Source of the DNA: Oscillospiraceae bacterium
GTDB lineage: Bacteria > Bacillota > Clostridia > Oscillospirales > Oscillospiraceae
Direction of reading: 5' to 3'
Assembly (NCBI GenBank): GCA_017434755.1
Contig: JAFRER010000003.1
Coordinates: 1-64,000, forward strand
Length of the DNA stretch: 64,000 nucleotides
The notes below the pieces were generated by a model that was not told the DNA's origin, did no database searches, and was given only the letters and a program-made list of their open reading frames with translations. The position numbers and the translations under genes were made by a program. Shown here in pieces: positions 53,604 to 61,542 of this stretch; within the stretch, counting starts at the first letter, position 1, and each line of letters starts with the position of its first letter.

Positions 53604-54071
53604 ATGAAATGTCCGTTTTGCGGTTACACAGAGAGCAAAGTCATCGATTCCAGACCTGCCGAGGAAGGCTCCACCATTCGCAGACGCAGAGAGTGTCTCG
53701 AATGCAAGAAACGCTTCACCACCTATGAGATCATCGAAAGGATGCCTCTCGTCGTCATAAAGAGAGACGGCAGCCGGCAGGGCTTCGACAAGGTCAAGCT
53801 CATCAACGGCATGGTCAGGGCCTGTGAAAAACGCCCCGTCCCGCTGAAGAAGCTTGAGCAGATCGCCGACGAGATAGAGCTGGAGCTCCAGGGCAATCTC
53901 GACCGCGAGATCAACACCATCGAGATCGGCGAGATGGTCATGGAGAGGCTTAAGAACGTGGACGAAGTGGCCTATGTCCGCTTCGCCTCGGTCTACCGTT
54001 CTTTCAAGGATATCAACACGTTCATGGAAGAGCTCACCAAGCTCCTGTCCGATAAGACGGAGAAGACCTGA
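53604..54071 (+). CDS. nrdR: Transcriptional repressor NrdR
   Basis: Protein of 155 aa. The N-terminal zinc ribbon ([25 protein letters not shown]) and ATP-cone ([17 protein letters not shown]) are complete. NrdR senses ATP/dATP and represses ribonucleotide reductase genes; none is in this window, so it acts at a distance. AGGAG precedes the ATG. Confidence 0.97.
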   Translation: MKCPFCGYTESKVIDSRPAEEGSTIRRRRECLECKKRFTTYEIIERMPLVVIKRDGSRQGFDKVKLINGMVRACEKRPVPLKKLEQIADEIELELQGNLDREINTIEIGEMVMERLKNVDEVAYVRFASVYRSFKDINTFMEELTKLLSDKTEKT

Positions 54072-54128
54072 CAGCGGTTCCTTTTCCGATCTTATCCGAA
54101 ATGTGGTGATACTATCAGAACGGTCATA

Positions 54129-54824
54129 ATGCCATACGCACAGGCATCGTCCGCTGCTGCCGACATCGTGGAGGAGACGGTGCGGAAAAAGCCTGATGCG
54201 TGCATCGCTTTGCCTGCCGGCAGGACGCCCGATGCCTTGTTCAGCGAACTTGCGGAAAGGAACAGACAGGGGAGATTCAGCTTCGCTTCGGTGCGTTTTT
54301 TTCTGCTCGCGGAGTTTGAGGGCATCCCCCCGGATGATGCGCGCAGCTGCACTGTTTCCCTCAGAAAAAGGCTGATCGATGTGACGGACGCGGATCCCGC
54401 GAACCTGATCGTCCCTTCGGCCGAAAACATCGACGCACTCGATAAGATCATAGAGTCGCAGGGAGGCCTTGATCTTGCCGTACTTGGCCTTGGCAGAGCA
54501 GGCCAGATCGCTTATAACGAGCCCACCACGCAGTTTGCGTCCCCTACCCACAGGCAGAAGCTTTCACCGGGGACGTGCCGGTCGCTGCTGGAGCTTTACG
54601 GCGGAGAGCTCAATGTACCGCAATATGCCTATACAATCGGGATAAGGACCATCGTGTCGGCCAGGAAGATCGTTGTGATGGCTTTCGGCTCCGAAAAGGC
54701 CGATGCTGTCTTCAAAATGCTTTACGCGCGGGACGACAGCCTCGTTCCTGCCGCTTTTCTTCAGATCCCCGCGGATGTCACCGTGTTTGCAGACGCGGAC
54801 GCCGCTTCAAAACTTACAGAATAG
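54129..54824 (+). CDS. NagB/6-phosphogluconolactonase-fold protein, catalytic residues lost
   Basis: About 231 aa (236 if an ATC at 54114 is used). The fold matches glucosamine-6-phosphate deaminase: LPAGRTP (usual TGGTP), FFLLAEFEGIP (usual LDEYxG) and LGLGRAGQIAYNEP (usual GxGxDGHIAFNEP). Compared with E. coli NagB, Asp72 becomes A61, Asp141 becomes A124 and His143 becomes Q126; Glu148 is kept as E131. Deamination is therefore unlikely. The ATG has no ribosome site and cuts into the first beta-strand; GGTGAT at 54105-54110 is well spaced for ATC at 54114. It precedes glmM by 12 nt, so a regulatory or binding role in amino-sugar metabolism is possible. Confidence 0.82.
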   Translation: MPYAQASSAAADIVEETVRKKPDACIALPAGRTPDALFSELAERNRQGRFSFASVRFFLLAEFEGIPPDDARSCTVSLRKRLIDVTDADPANLIVPSAENIDALDKIIESQGGLDLAVLGLGRAGQIAYNEPTTQFASPTHRQKLSPGTCRSLLELYGGELNVPQYAYTIGIRTIVSARKIVVMAFGSEKADAVFKMLYARDDSLVPAAFLQIPADVTVFADADAASKLTE

Positions 54825-54836
54825 GATGGACAGTTT

Positions 54837-56186
54837 ATGGGTAAATATTTCGGAACAGACGGCTTCAGAGGAGAAGCCAACAAAGATCTTAACGTTGAAC
54901 ACGCTTACAAGATAGGCCGTTTTCTCGGCAATTACTACAGCAGGGACCGCAAGGCGAAGGTGGTCATAGGCAAGGACACCAGACGTTCGAGCTACATGTT
55001 CGAGTCCGCCCTTTGTGCAGGACTCACCGCTTCGGGAGCGGATGCTTATCTGCTCCACGTCACCACCACCCCGAGCGTTTCCTTCATCGCCCGCGCGGAC
55101 GACTTCGACTGCGGCATCATGATCTCCGCGAGTCACAACCCCTTCTATGACAACGGTATAAAGGTGATCAACGGTGCCGGAGAGAAGATGGAGGAGGAGA
55201 TCCTCCTCAAGATAGAGGACTATATAGACACCGACTACGAGCTCCCCTACGCGGAGGGCGACAGGATCGGCTGCACCATCGACTACTCGAGCGGCCGCAA
55301 CAGATATATCGGCTATCTCATCTCCCTCGCTACCCGCTCTTTCAAAGGCTGGAAGGTCGGTCTCGACTGCGCCAACGGCAGCACGTGGATGATGGCCAAG
55401 AGTGTGTTTGACGCCCTAGGAGCCGATACGCACGTGATCGCCAACAAGCCCGACGGTCTCAATATCAACGTGGACTGCGGCTCCACCCATATAGAGAACC
55501 TCCGGAAGCATGTTCTGGACAATCATCTTGACATCGGATTCGCCTTCGATGGCGACGCGGACAGGTGCATAGCCGTTGACGAGAAGGGCAACGTTGTCCA
55601 CGGTGACTATATCATGTATATCTGCGCCAAATACATGCAGGAACGCGGCACCCTCGGCGATTCCAAGGTCGTAACCACCATCATGTCCAACATGGGCCTT
55701 TACCTGGCTCTCGATGAACTCGGCATCGGCTATGAGAAGACCGCTGTCGGCGACAAGTACGTTGCCGAGAACATGCGCCAGAACGGCCACCTGATCGGCG
55801 GTGAGCAGTCCGGCCATATCATCTTCTCCCGGTATGCCAATACCGGTGACGGCATCCTTACGGCCCTCAAGGTCATGGAGGCGGTCATCGAGTCCAAGGA
55901 GCCGCTCTCCGTTCTGGCATCCGGCATGAAAATGTATCCGCAGAAGCTCAAGAACGTCATCGTCACCGACAAGGATGAGACCCTTGCCTGCGAGGAAGTG
56001 AAGGAAGCCGTCAGACAGGTCGAGGAAGACCTTGGCAAGCAGGGCAGGGTGGTACTTCGGAAAAGCGGTACCGAGCCCGTGCTCCGGGTCATGGTAGAAG
56101 CCACGACGGACGAGCTCTGCGAGGAGAAGGTGGACTACATAATCGAGGCCATGAAGAAGGCAGGAAGGCTCATAAGGGTGAAATGA
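54837..56186 (+). CDS. glmM: Phosphoglucosamine mutase
   Basis: Protein of 449 aa. It converts glucosamine-6-phosphate to glucosamine-1-phosphate for UDP-GlcNAc and peptidoglycan. The start MGKYFGTDGFRGEAN, the phosphoserine loop ISASHNPFYDNGIK, the metal loop FDGDADRC, the sugar-binding GGEQSGHI and the phosphate-binding RKSGTEPVLRV are all canonical. The stop overlaps the next start (ATGA). Confidence 0.97.
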   Translation: MGKYFGTDGFRGEANKDLNVEHAYKIGRFLGNYYSRDRKAKVVIGKDTRRSSYMFESALCAGLTASGADAYLLHVTTTPSVSFIARADDFDCGIMISASHNPFYDNGIKVINGAGEKMEEEILLKIEDYIDTDYELPYAEGDRIGCTIDYSSGRNRYIGYLISLATRSFKGWKVGLDCANGSTWMMAKSVFDALGADTHVIANKPDGLNINVDCGSTHIENLRKHVLDNHLDIGFAFDGDADRCIAVDEKGNVVHGDYIMYICAKYMQERGTLGDSKVVTTIMSNMGLYLALDELGIGYEKTAVGDKYVAENMRQNGHLIGGEQSGHIIFSRYANTGDGILTALKVMEAVIESKEPLSVLASGMKMYPQKLKNVIVTDKDETLACEEVKEAVRQVEEDLGKQGRVVLRKSGTEPVLRVMVEATTDELCEEKVDYIIEAMKKAGRLIRVK

Positions 56187-56848
56187 TGGGAATTAAGATA
56201 AGCGAACTGTTTGATCTTTCCAAGACCATAGCGTCGGATCTCTTTGAGGGGAAGGAGTATCCCTGGGAGGTCCTTGACGACATTAAGACCTTTATCATGA
56301 AGCTCGGTCCGGAACTCGATCCGGCCGGATTCGACCATCCTAAAGAGGGCGTCTGGATCGCGAAGGACGCCAAGGTCTTTGATTCTGCGTTTCTGGGCTC
56401 ACCCTGCATCATCGACCACGGCGCCGAGGTCAGGCAGTGCGCCTTTATCCGCGGCAGCGCCATCGTCGGCAAGAACGCCGTCGTGGGCAACTCCACCGAG
56501 CTCAAGAACGTCGTCCTCTTCGACAATGTGCAGGTCCCGCATTATAATTACGTCGGCGACTCCATCCTCGGCTACAAGGCCCACATGGGCGCCGGCTCCA
56601 TCACCAGCAATGTGAAGAGCGACAAGACCCTCGTCGTTATCAAGGGAGAGGGCATCAGCATCGAGACCGGAAGGAAAAAGGTCGGTGCCATGCTGGGCGA
56701 CAATGTAGAAGTCGGCTGCAACAGCGTTCTCAATCCCGGCACAATCATCGGCCGGACATCCAGCGTATACCCCACTTCCTGCGTCAGGGGCGTTATCCCC
56801 GAGGGAAGCATCTATAAGGACAGCAAAAACATCGTGAAACGCACATAA
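56183..56848 (+). CDS. Left-handed beta-helix (hexapeptide) acyltransferase-like protein
   Basis: Protein of 221 aa. An N-terminal segment (PWEVLDDIKTFIMKLG) is followed by hexapeptide repeats ([IV]GxxxxI type: IIDHGAEVRQCAFI, AIVGKNAVVGNSTEL, AHMGAGSITSNVKSD). It resembles the C-terminal half of GlmU, which acetylates glucosamine-1-phosphate, but no uridylyltransferase domain is attached. The 4-nt overlap with glmM argues for a linked role in UDP-GlcNAc supply. Substrate is inferred only from context. Confidence 0.83.
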   Translation: MMGIKISELFDLSKTIASDLFEGKEYPWEVLDDIKTFIMKLGPELDPAGFDHPKEGVWIAKDAKVFDSAFLGSPCIIDHGAEVRQCAFIRGSAIVGKNAVVGNSTELKNVVLFDNVQVPHYNYVGDSILGYKAHMGAGSITSNVKSDKTLVVIKGEGISIETGRKKVGAMLGDNVEVGCNSVLNPGTIIGRTSSVYPTSCVRGVIPEGSIYKDSKNIVKRT

Positions 56849-56866
56849 AGGTCTGTGAGGGATATT

Positions 56867-57382
56867 ATGGAAGAGCACGGATTCATCCGCGAAAAGCTTG
56901 ATATCAAGATTCTGATCCTCTTTGTCCTGAGCAATCTGTCCGGCAGGATCGATCCCGAGACGCTCGGGGATCTGTGCCTGTTTGACGGAGGTGTGGGTTA
57001 CTTCGACTATATAGAATGTCTCGATGAGCTCACGTCCGCCGGGCATGTCACCAAGGACGAGGACGGCTATCTTATCACCGAGAAAGGCAGGAAGAACGCC
57101 GAGGCGGTTGCGACCAGCCTCCCGTACTCCGTGCGCTCCAAGGCTCTTCGGCTGATAGAGCCCGTTGACGAGCGGCTTCGCAGAGAGGCGATGATCACAG
57201 CCACCCATTCTGTGGAGGACAATATCTGCACCGTCTCCCTCTCCATGTCAGACAGCCAGGGCGAGATCATCAGCATGCGCTTTATCTGCGCCGATGAGGA
57301 CCAGGCCCGCCGCATCCGGAAAAAGTTCAGAAAGGATGCCGAAAAGATCTACGAAAAAGTAATCGGATTGTTTGAGGAATGA
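56867..57382 (+). CDS. DUF4364 family protein
   Basis: Protein of 171 aa. The N-terminal half looks like a winged helix (LDIKILILFVLSNLSGRIDPETLGDL, in part LKILILFVLSNL-type helix, then GYLITEKGRKNAE) and the second half is beta-rich. DUF4364 occurs in Clostridia as a putative DNA-binding regulator; function not established. GAGGGA lies 5 nt before the ATG at 56867. asnA follows after 3 nt. Confidence 0.85.
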   Translation: MEEHGFIREKLDIKILILFVLSNLSGRIDPETLGDLCLFDGGVGYFDYIECLDELTSAGHVTKDEDGYLITEKGRKNAEAVATSLPYSVRSKALRLIEPVDERLRREAMITATHSVEDNICTVSLSMSDSQGEIISMRFICADEDQARRIRKKFRKDAEKIYEKVIGLFEE

Positions 57383-57385
57383 TCT

Positions 57386-58399
57386 ATGAGCTCATTTATT
57401 CCCGAAGGCTATAAAAGCCTCCTTTCCATCTACGACACGCAGAAGGCTATCAGCCTTCTGAAAAGGCTCTTTGAGGACAGGCTGGCGGCCCTGCTCAATC
57501 TTTACAGGGTATCCGCGCCTCTCTTCGTGGAGCAGGATTCGGGCATTAACGATAACCTTAACGGCTATGAAAGACCCGTCGATTTCGATATCCTCCGCTC
57601 GGACAAAAAAGCTGAGGTCGTGCAGTCTCTCGCCAAGTGGAAGAGACTGGCCCTGAAGCGCTACGGCTTCTATCCAGGAAGAGGCATCTATACGGACATG
57701 GATGCTATCCGGCGCGACGAGGATGTGCTCGACAATCTGCATTCCGTTTATGTGGACCAGTGGGACTGGGAAAAGATCATCCTCCCGGAGAACCGGAACA
57801 GGGATTATCTGAAATCCGTGGTAATGGACATAGTGGAGGCCCTCTGCGATACGCAGGACACCATGCAGGCCATCTACCCGGCGCTGCAGCGCCTGAGCAA
57901 GCTGAAAAGGCAGGTCACCTTCATCGATTCGCAGGATCTGGAGGACATGTATCCGGGCCTCACGCCCAAGGAGCGCGAAAAAGCCTTCACCAAAGAGTAC
58001 GGGACGGTCTTCATTATGGGCATCGGCGCGAAGCTTCGCTCCGGCGTCCCGCACGATGGCAGGGCTCCCGACTATGACGACTGGGCCCTCAACGGGGATA
58101 TCCTCTTCTATGACGAGGTCCTCGGGCAGGAGATGGAGATCTCCTCGATGGGTATCCGTGTCAATGAGGAGTCGATGGACCGTCAGCTGACGCTTGCCGG
58201 CTTTGATAACAGGAGAGCACTGCCGTATCATAAAATGTTGCTCAACGGCGAGCTCCCGCTCACCATCGGCGGCGGCATCGGCCAATCCAGAGTTTCCATG
58301 CTGCTGCTCGGAAAGGCCCATATCGGCGAGGTGCAGGCCTCCATCTGGGACGATGAGACGATCCGGGCCTGTGAAGAGGCCGGAGTGGTACTTCTATAA
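57386..58399 (+). CDS. asnA: Aspartate--ammonia ligase (asparagine synthetase A)
   Basis: Protein of 337 aa, the usual AsnA length. It makes asparagine from aspartate, ammonia and ATP. The fold is that of class II tRNA synthetases: VSAPLFVEQDSGINDNLNG near the N-terminus, VYVDQWDWEK, and the motif-3-like segment PLTIGGGIGQSR near the end. It is coupled to the DUF4364 gene. Confidence 0.96.
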   Translation: MSSFIPEGYKSLLSIYDTQKAISLLKRLFEDRLAALLNLYRVSAPLFVEQDSGINDNLNGYERPVDFDILRSDKKAEVVQSLAKWKRLALKRYGFYPGRGIYTDMDAIRRDEDVLDNLHSVYVDQWDWEKIILPENRNRDYLKSVVMDIVEALCDTQDTMQAIYPALQRLSKLKRQVTFIDSQDLEDMYPGLTPKEREKAFTKEYGTVFIMGIGAKLRSGVPHDGRAPDYDDWALNGDILFYDEVLGQEMEISSMGIRVNEESMDRQLTLAGFDNRRALPYHKMLLNGELPLTIGGGIGQSRVSMLLLGKAHIGEVQASIWDDETIRACEEAGVVLL

Positions 58400-58402
58400 A
58401 AA

Positions 58403-58426
58403 ATCAGGGGCTTTACCGCCCCTGAT
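58403..58426 (+). other. Hairpin after asnA without U-tract
   Basis: A perfect 9-bp stem (58403-58411 with 58418-58426) and 6-nt loop; no T run follows. It may protect the 3' end or act as a weak terminator before the next gene. Confidence 0.5.
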
Positions 58427-58465
58427 ATGCATATCTTGAGTTGTTTGTTCTTAGGAGATATAGAA

Positions 58466-58921
58466 ATGGCGGATTATGATCTGATCTGCAGGGAGCTTTA
58501 TGAGCTCTCGGACAGGATCGGCTACGATATAACGGTCCTGTCGAACGCCTCTGCGCTTCTGTTTGCCTCGCTTGAGAGGCTCAACTGGGCGGGTTTCTAT
58601 CTTTTCCGTGAGGGAAAGCTGCTGCTCGGCCCCTTTCAGGGGAAGCCGGCCTGCACGGTAATAGAGCCGGGCAGGGGTGTCTGTGGAACCGCGGCTGCCG
58701 AGGACAGGACCGTGGTCGTGCCGGATGTGCACAAGTTTCCCGGCCACATCGCATGTGACGGTGCTTCGGAATCCGAGATCGTCATCCCCGTGCATGTTAA
58801 GGGGCAGCTTTACGGCGTTCTGGATATCGACAGTCCCTTTAAGAACCGTTTTTCGGAAGCTGACCGGTCGGGACTGGAGCTGTTTGTGAAGATCCTTGAG
58901 GAGCGGCTCGAAAAGATATAA
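58466..58921 (+). CDS. Free methionine-R-sulfoxide reductase (GAF type)
   Basis: Protein of 151 aa, a single GAF domain of the fRMsr class. All three redox cysteines of that class are present, in KPACTVI, GRGVCGTAAAE and GHIACDGAS. It reduces free methionine-R-sulfoxide with thioredoxin. AGGAG lies 8 nt before the ATG at 58466, so the longer upstream frame is not used. Confidence 0.93.
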   Translation: MADYDLICRELYELSDRIGYDITVLSNASALLFASLERLNWAGFYLFREGKLLLGPFQGKPACTVIEPGRGVCGTAAAEDRTVVVPDVHKFPGHIACDGASESEIVIPVHVKGQLYGVLDIDSPFKNRFSEADRSGLELFVKILEERLEKI

Positions 58922-58923
58922 AA

Positions 58924-58953
58924 AAACCTTGAACTGCCAGCAGTTCAAGGTTT
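58924..58953. terminator. Bidirectional terminator between fRMsr and tRNA-Gly
   Basis: A perfect 13-bp stem (58924-58936 with 58941-58953), 4-nt loop; U-rich tail on the minus strand (TTTTTTATA) and TTTAATAA on the plus. Confidence 0.85.
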
Positions 58954-58958
58954 AATAA

Positions 58959-59032
58959 TGGAGCGGATGATGGGAGTCGAACCCACCTTATCGGCTTGGG
59001 AAGCCGGAGTTCTACCGATAAACTACATCCGC
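58959..59032 (-). tRNA. tRNA-Gly (anticodon CCC)
   Basis: A 74-nt cloverleaf with encoded CCA. The acceptor stem GCGGATG/CATCCGC is perfect; the anticodon loop TTCCCAA gives CCC, reading GGG. T-loop TTCGACT and discriminator U fit tRNA-Gly. The first pair of the anticodon stem is a C-A mismatch. Confidence 0.95.
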
Positions 59033-59045
59033 GGAAGTATTTTTT

Positions 59046-59074
59046 ATTATAGCATTTCCAGTTTTGTTTTTCAA
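59046..59074 (-). promoter_or_regulatory. Promoter of tRNA-Gly
   Basis: On the minus strand TTGAAA (59074-59069), a 17-nt spacer and TGCTATAAT, a perfect extended -10 (TATAAT at 59051-59046). Confidence 0.75.
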
Positions 59075-59101
59075 TAGCGGATATTTCGGAGGTATCATAT
59101 T

Positions 59102-60031
59102 ATGGTTCTGTTCTGGATCTGCCTCGCACTCCTTCTGCTGACGGCCGCCCTTTCGGCGGGACTGTACGTGTTCGTCTTCTTCAACCATCCGGACAAGCAC
59201 AAGCAGCCGCAGCAGTACCTGAGCGACGAGCAGTACGGCCCCTACAGGGAACTGTTCACATCCTATATCGATGAAATAGCAGAGCTCCCGTGCAAAAGAA
59301 TCTATATCAAATCCTTTGACGGGAAAAAGCTCTCAGCGAGATACTATGAGAGTTCATCTGATGCTCCCGTGGCCATCCTGATGCACGGATACCGGGCAGC
59401 GGCAGCGGGGGACTTTGCCGGTATCCTGCAGATCCTCCGGAAGTTTGGGCATAACATCCTTCTCGTGGATGAGAGAGCCTGCGGCAAGAGCGAGGGCCTG
59501 ACCGTCACCTTCGGCGTGAAGGAGCGTGAGGACTGCCGCAGCTGGGTGCGCTATGTCCTGCGGCACAACGGGGAGGATACGAAGATCCTGCTCTACGGCG
59601 TCTCCATGGGAGCGGCGACTGTCCTGATGGCCTCCGAACTCGATCTGCCGGTTAATGTCGTAGGCATCATAGCGGACTGCGGATACACCTCCCCGAAGGA
59701 GATCATCTGCAAGGTAGCCGAGGGCATGGGGCTTCCGGCAAAGCTTCTCTATCCTTTCGCGAGGATCGGTGCGAGAGTGTTCGGCGGCTTCGATATCGAA
59801 GCATCGTCGGCGGTCGAGGCCGTAAGGCATGCGAAAGTCCCGATCCTCTTCATCCACGGCTATCAGGACGGCTTTGTGCCCTATTCCATGTGCGGAGAGC
59901 TTTATGATGCCTGCGCTACTCCGAAGGCGATGGAGACCTTCGATCGGGCTGAGCATGCCGTCAGTTGCCTTTCCGATCCGTGGAAGTATGAGAGCGTGAT
60001 CGGATCGTTCATAAAAGGTTTATTATCCTGA
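59102..60031 (+). CDS. Membrane-anchored alpha/beta hydrolase
   Basis: Protein of 309 aa. One N-terminal membrane helix (VLFWICLALLLLTAALSAG) leads to an alpha/beta-hydrolase domain similar to YqkD/BAAT-like proteins. The oxyanion segment ILMHGYRAAA, nucleophile Ser in YGVSMGAAT, Asp in HGYQDGFVP and His in AEHAVS form a complete triad. GGAGG precedes the ATG by 9 nt. The natural ester or amide substrate is unknown. Confidence 0.88.
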   Translation: MVLFWICLALLLLTAALSAGLYVFVFFNHPDKHKQPQQYLSDEQYGPYRELFTSYIDEIAELPCKRIYIKSFDGKKLSARYYESSSDAPVAILMHGYRAAAAGDFAGILQILRKFGHNILLVDERACGKSEGLTVTFGVKEREDCRSWVRYVLRHNGEDTKILLYGVSMGAATVLMASELDLPVNVVGIIADCGYTSPKEIICKVAEGMGLPAKLLYPFARIGARVFGGFDIEASSAVEAVRHAKVPILFIHGYQDGFVPYSMCGELYDACATPKAMETFDRAEHAVSCLSDPWKYESVIGSFIKGLLS

Positions 60032-60043
60032 GAACATCTTTTA

Positions 60044-60072
60044 TTGCATGCGGCTTCAGGATGTTGTATAAT
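60044..60072 (+). promoter_or_regulatory. Promoter of the SPFH/zinc-ribbon/TPM operon
   Basis: TTGCAT (60044-60049), 17 nt and a perfect TATAAT (60067-60072). The leader to the ATG at 60142 is about 63 nt. Confidence 0.65.
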
Positions 60073-60141
60073 TTTTGCTTGTAAAACAATTCTCCTCACG
60101 CAAAAAACAATAAACTTTATATATCTTGAAAGGAGTCCACC

Positions 60142-61464
60142 ATGGGTCTTATCAGAAACGTTCTGAGCGCAGGAGTCAGCTCGCTCAACAGCACCGTAGC
60201 GGATCAGTACAAGGAGTTTTTCTACTGTGACGCTCTGTCAACGAATGTCCTCGTCGTAAAGGGAAAGAAAAAGAACACCAAGGGCAACAACAAGGGAGAC
60301 GACAACGTCATCTCCAACGGCTCCGTCATCACCGTTGCGGACGGCCAGTGCATGATCATCACCGATAATGGAAAGGTCGCAGAGCTCTGCGCCGAGCCCG
60401 GTGAATTTACCTACGACGCCTCCACCGAGCCCTCTCTCTTCTGCGGCGACCTCGGAGACAACATCAAGAAGATCTTTGCCCAGATCGGCAAGAGATTCAC
60501 ATTCGGCGGCGAGATCCCCAAGGATCAGAGAGTCTATTATTTCAATACCAAGGAGCTCATCGGCAACAAGTACGGTACACCCTCCCCGGTTCCGTTCCGC
60601 GTGGTCGACACGAACATCGGCCTTGATGTGGACATCTCCGTCCGCTGCTTCGGCGAGTACAGCTACAGGATCTGCAACCCCATCCTGTTCTATACGAACA
60701 TCTGCGGCAATGTAACTTCCGACTACACACGCGACAAGATAGACAGCCAGCTCAAGACCGAAGTGCTTTCCGCTCTGCAGCCGGCATTCGCCAAGATCAG
60801 CGATATGGGTATCCGCTATTCCTCTCTGCCTGCCCACACCATGGAGATGGCAGACGCGCTCAACGAGGTGCTCTCCTCCAAGTGGCGCGACCTCAGAGGC
60901 ATTGAGATCGTCTCCTTCGGCGTTTCCAGTGTGACGGCGAACCCCGAGGACGAGGCCATGATCAAGGAGCTCCAGCGCAATGCCGCGCTCCGCGATCCCG
61001 CCATGGCAGCGGCTCACCTTGCCGGAGCGCAGGCTGCAGCAATGCAGAATGCCGCTTCCAACTCGGCCGGTGCTGCCACCGGATTCATCGGGATGGGCAT
61101 GGCCGGCGCTGCCGGCGGTGTGGATGCCGCCTCGCTGTATGCGATGGCCGCGGATAAGAAATCAGCAAAGGCTGCACAACCTGCTGCGGATTCCTGGAAG
61201 TGCCCGGCTTGCGGAACGCAGGCCACCGGCAAATTCTGCCCCGAGTGCGGCGCCAAAAAGCCTGCGGATCCCAATTCTTGGGTCTGCACCGAATGCGGAA
61301 CCCCCAACAAGGGAAAGTTCTGCTCCGAATGCGGTGCGAAGAAGCCCGCGGGCGCGCCTGTTTACAAATGTGATAAATGCGGCTGGGAGCCGGAAGATCC
61401 GACCAAGCCCCCCAAGTTCTGCCCTGAGTGCGGTGATCCGTTCGACACCGGCGACATCGTCTGA
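60142..61464 (+). CDS. SPFH-domain protein with C-terminal zinc ribbons (YdjI-like)
   Basis: Protein of 440 aa. Residues about 20-290 are an SPFH/virion-core-like domain (ADQYKEFFYCDALSTNVLVV, in part QYKEFFYCDAL; later GIEIVSFGVSSVTANPED). An Ala/Gly/Met-rich linker follows, then three zinc ribbons of the CPxCG...CPECG kind (WKCPACGTQ, WVCTECGTP, YKCDKCGW, each with a second CxxC). It resembles Bacillus YdjI, which works with a PspA-type membrane stress complex. GGAG lies before the ATG. First gene of a three-gene operon. Confidence 0.9.
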   Translation: MGLIRNVLSAGVSSLNSTVADQYKEFFYCDALSTNVLVVKGKKKNTKGNNKGDDNVISNGSVITVADGQCMIITDNGKVAELCAEPGEFTYDASTEPSLFCGDLGDNIKKIFAQIGKRFTFGGEIPKDQRVYYFNTKELIGNKYGTPSPVPFRVVDTNIGLDVDISVRCFGEYSYRICNPILFYTNICGNVTSDYTRDKIDSQLKTEVLSALQPAFAKISDMGIRYSSLPAHTMEMADALNEVLSSKWRDLRGIEIVSFGVSSVTANPEDEAMIKELQRNAALRDPAMAAAHLAGAQAAAMQNAASNSAGAATGFIGMGMAGAAGGVDAASLYAMAADKKSAKAAQPAADSWKCPACGTQATGKFCPECGAKKPADPNSWVCTECGTPNKGKFCSECGAKKPAGAPVYKCDKCGWEPEDPTKPPKFCPECGDPFDTGDIV

Positions 61465-61483
61465 TCGGCTCTGAACGAACACG

Positions 61484-61521
61484 ATGCATAAGATCCCCGC
61501 ATGGTTGGGGATCTTATGCAT
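61484..61521 (+). other. Perfect hairpin between the SPFH and zinc-ribbon genes
   Basis: A perfect 15-bp stem (61484-61498 with 61507-61521) and 8-nt loop without a U-tract. It may raise the level of the SPFH mRNA relative to the next gene. Confidence 0.6.
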
Positions 61522-61542
61522 ATCTCACATTAAGGAGGGTAT

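Noticed and set aside
53535-54551. Open frame of 338 codons on the minus strand
   Set aside because: Opposite to nrdR and the NagB-like gene, both with clear domains; it is a by-product of codon bias.
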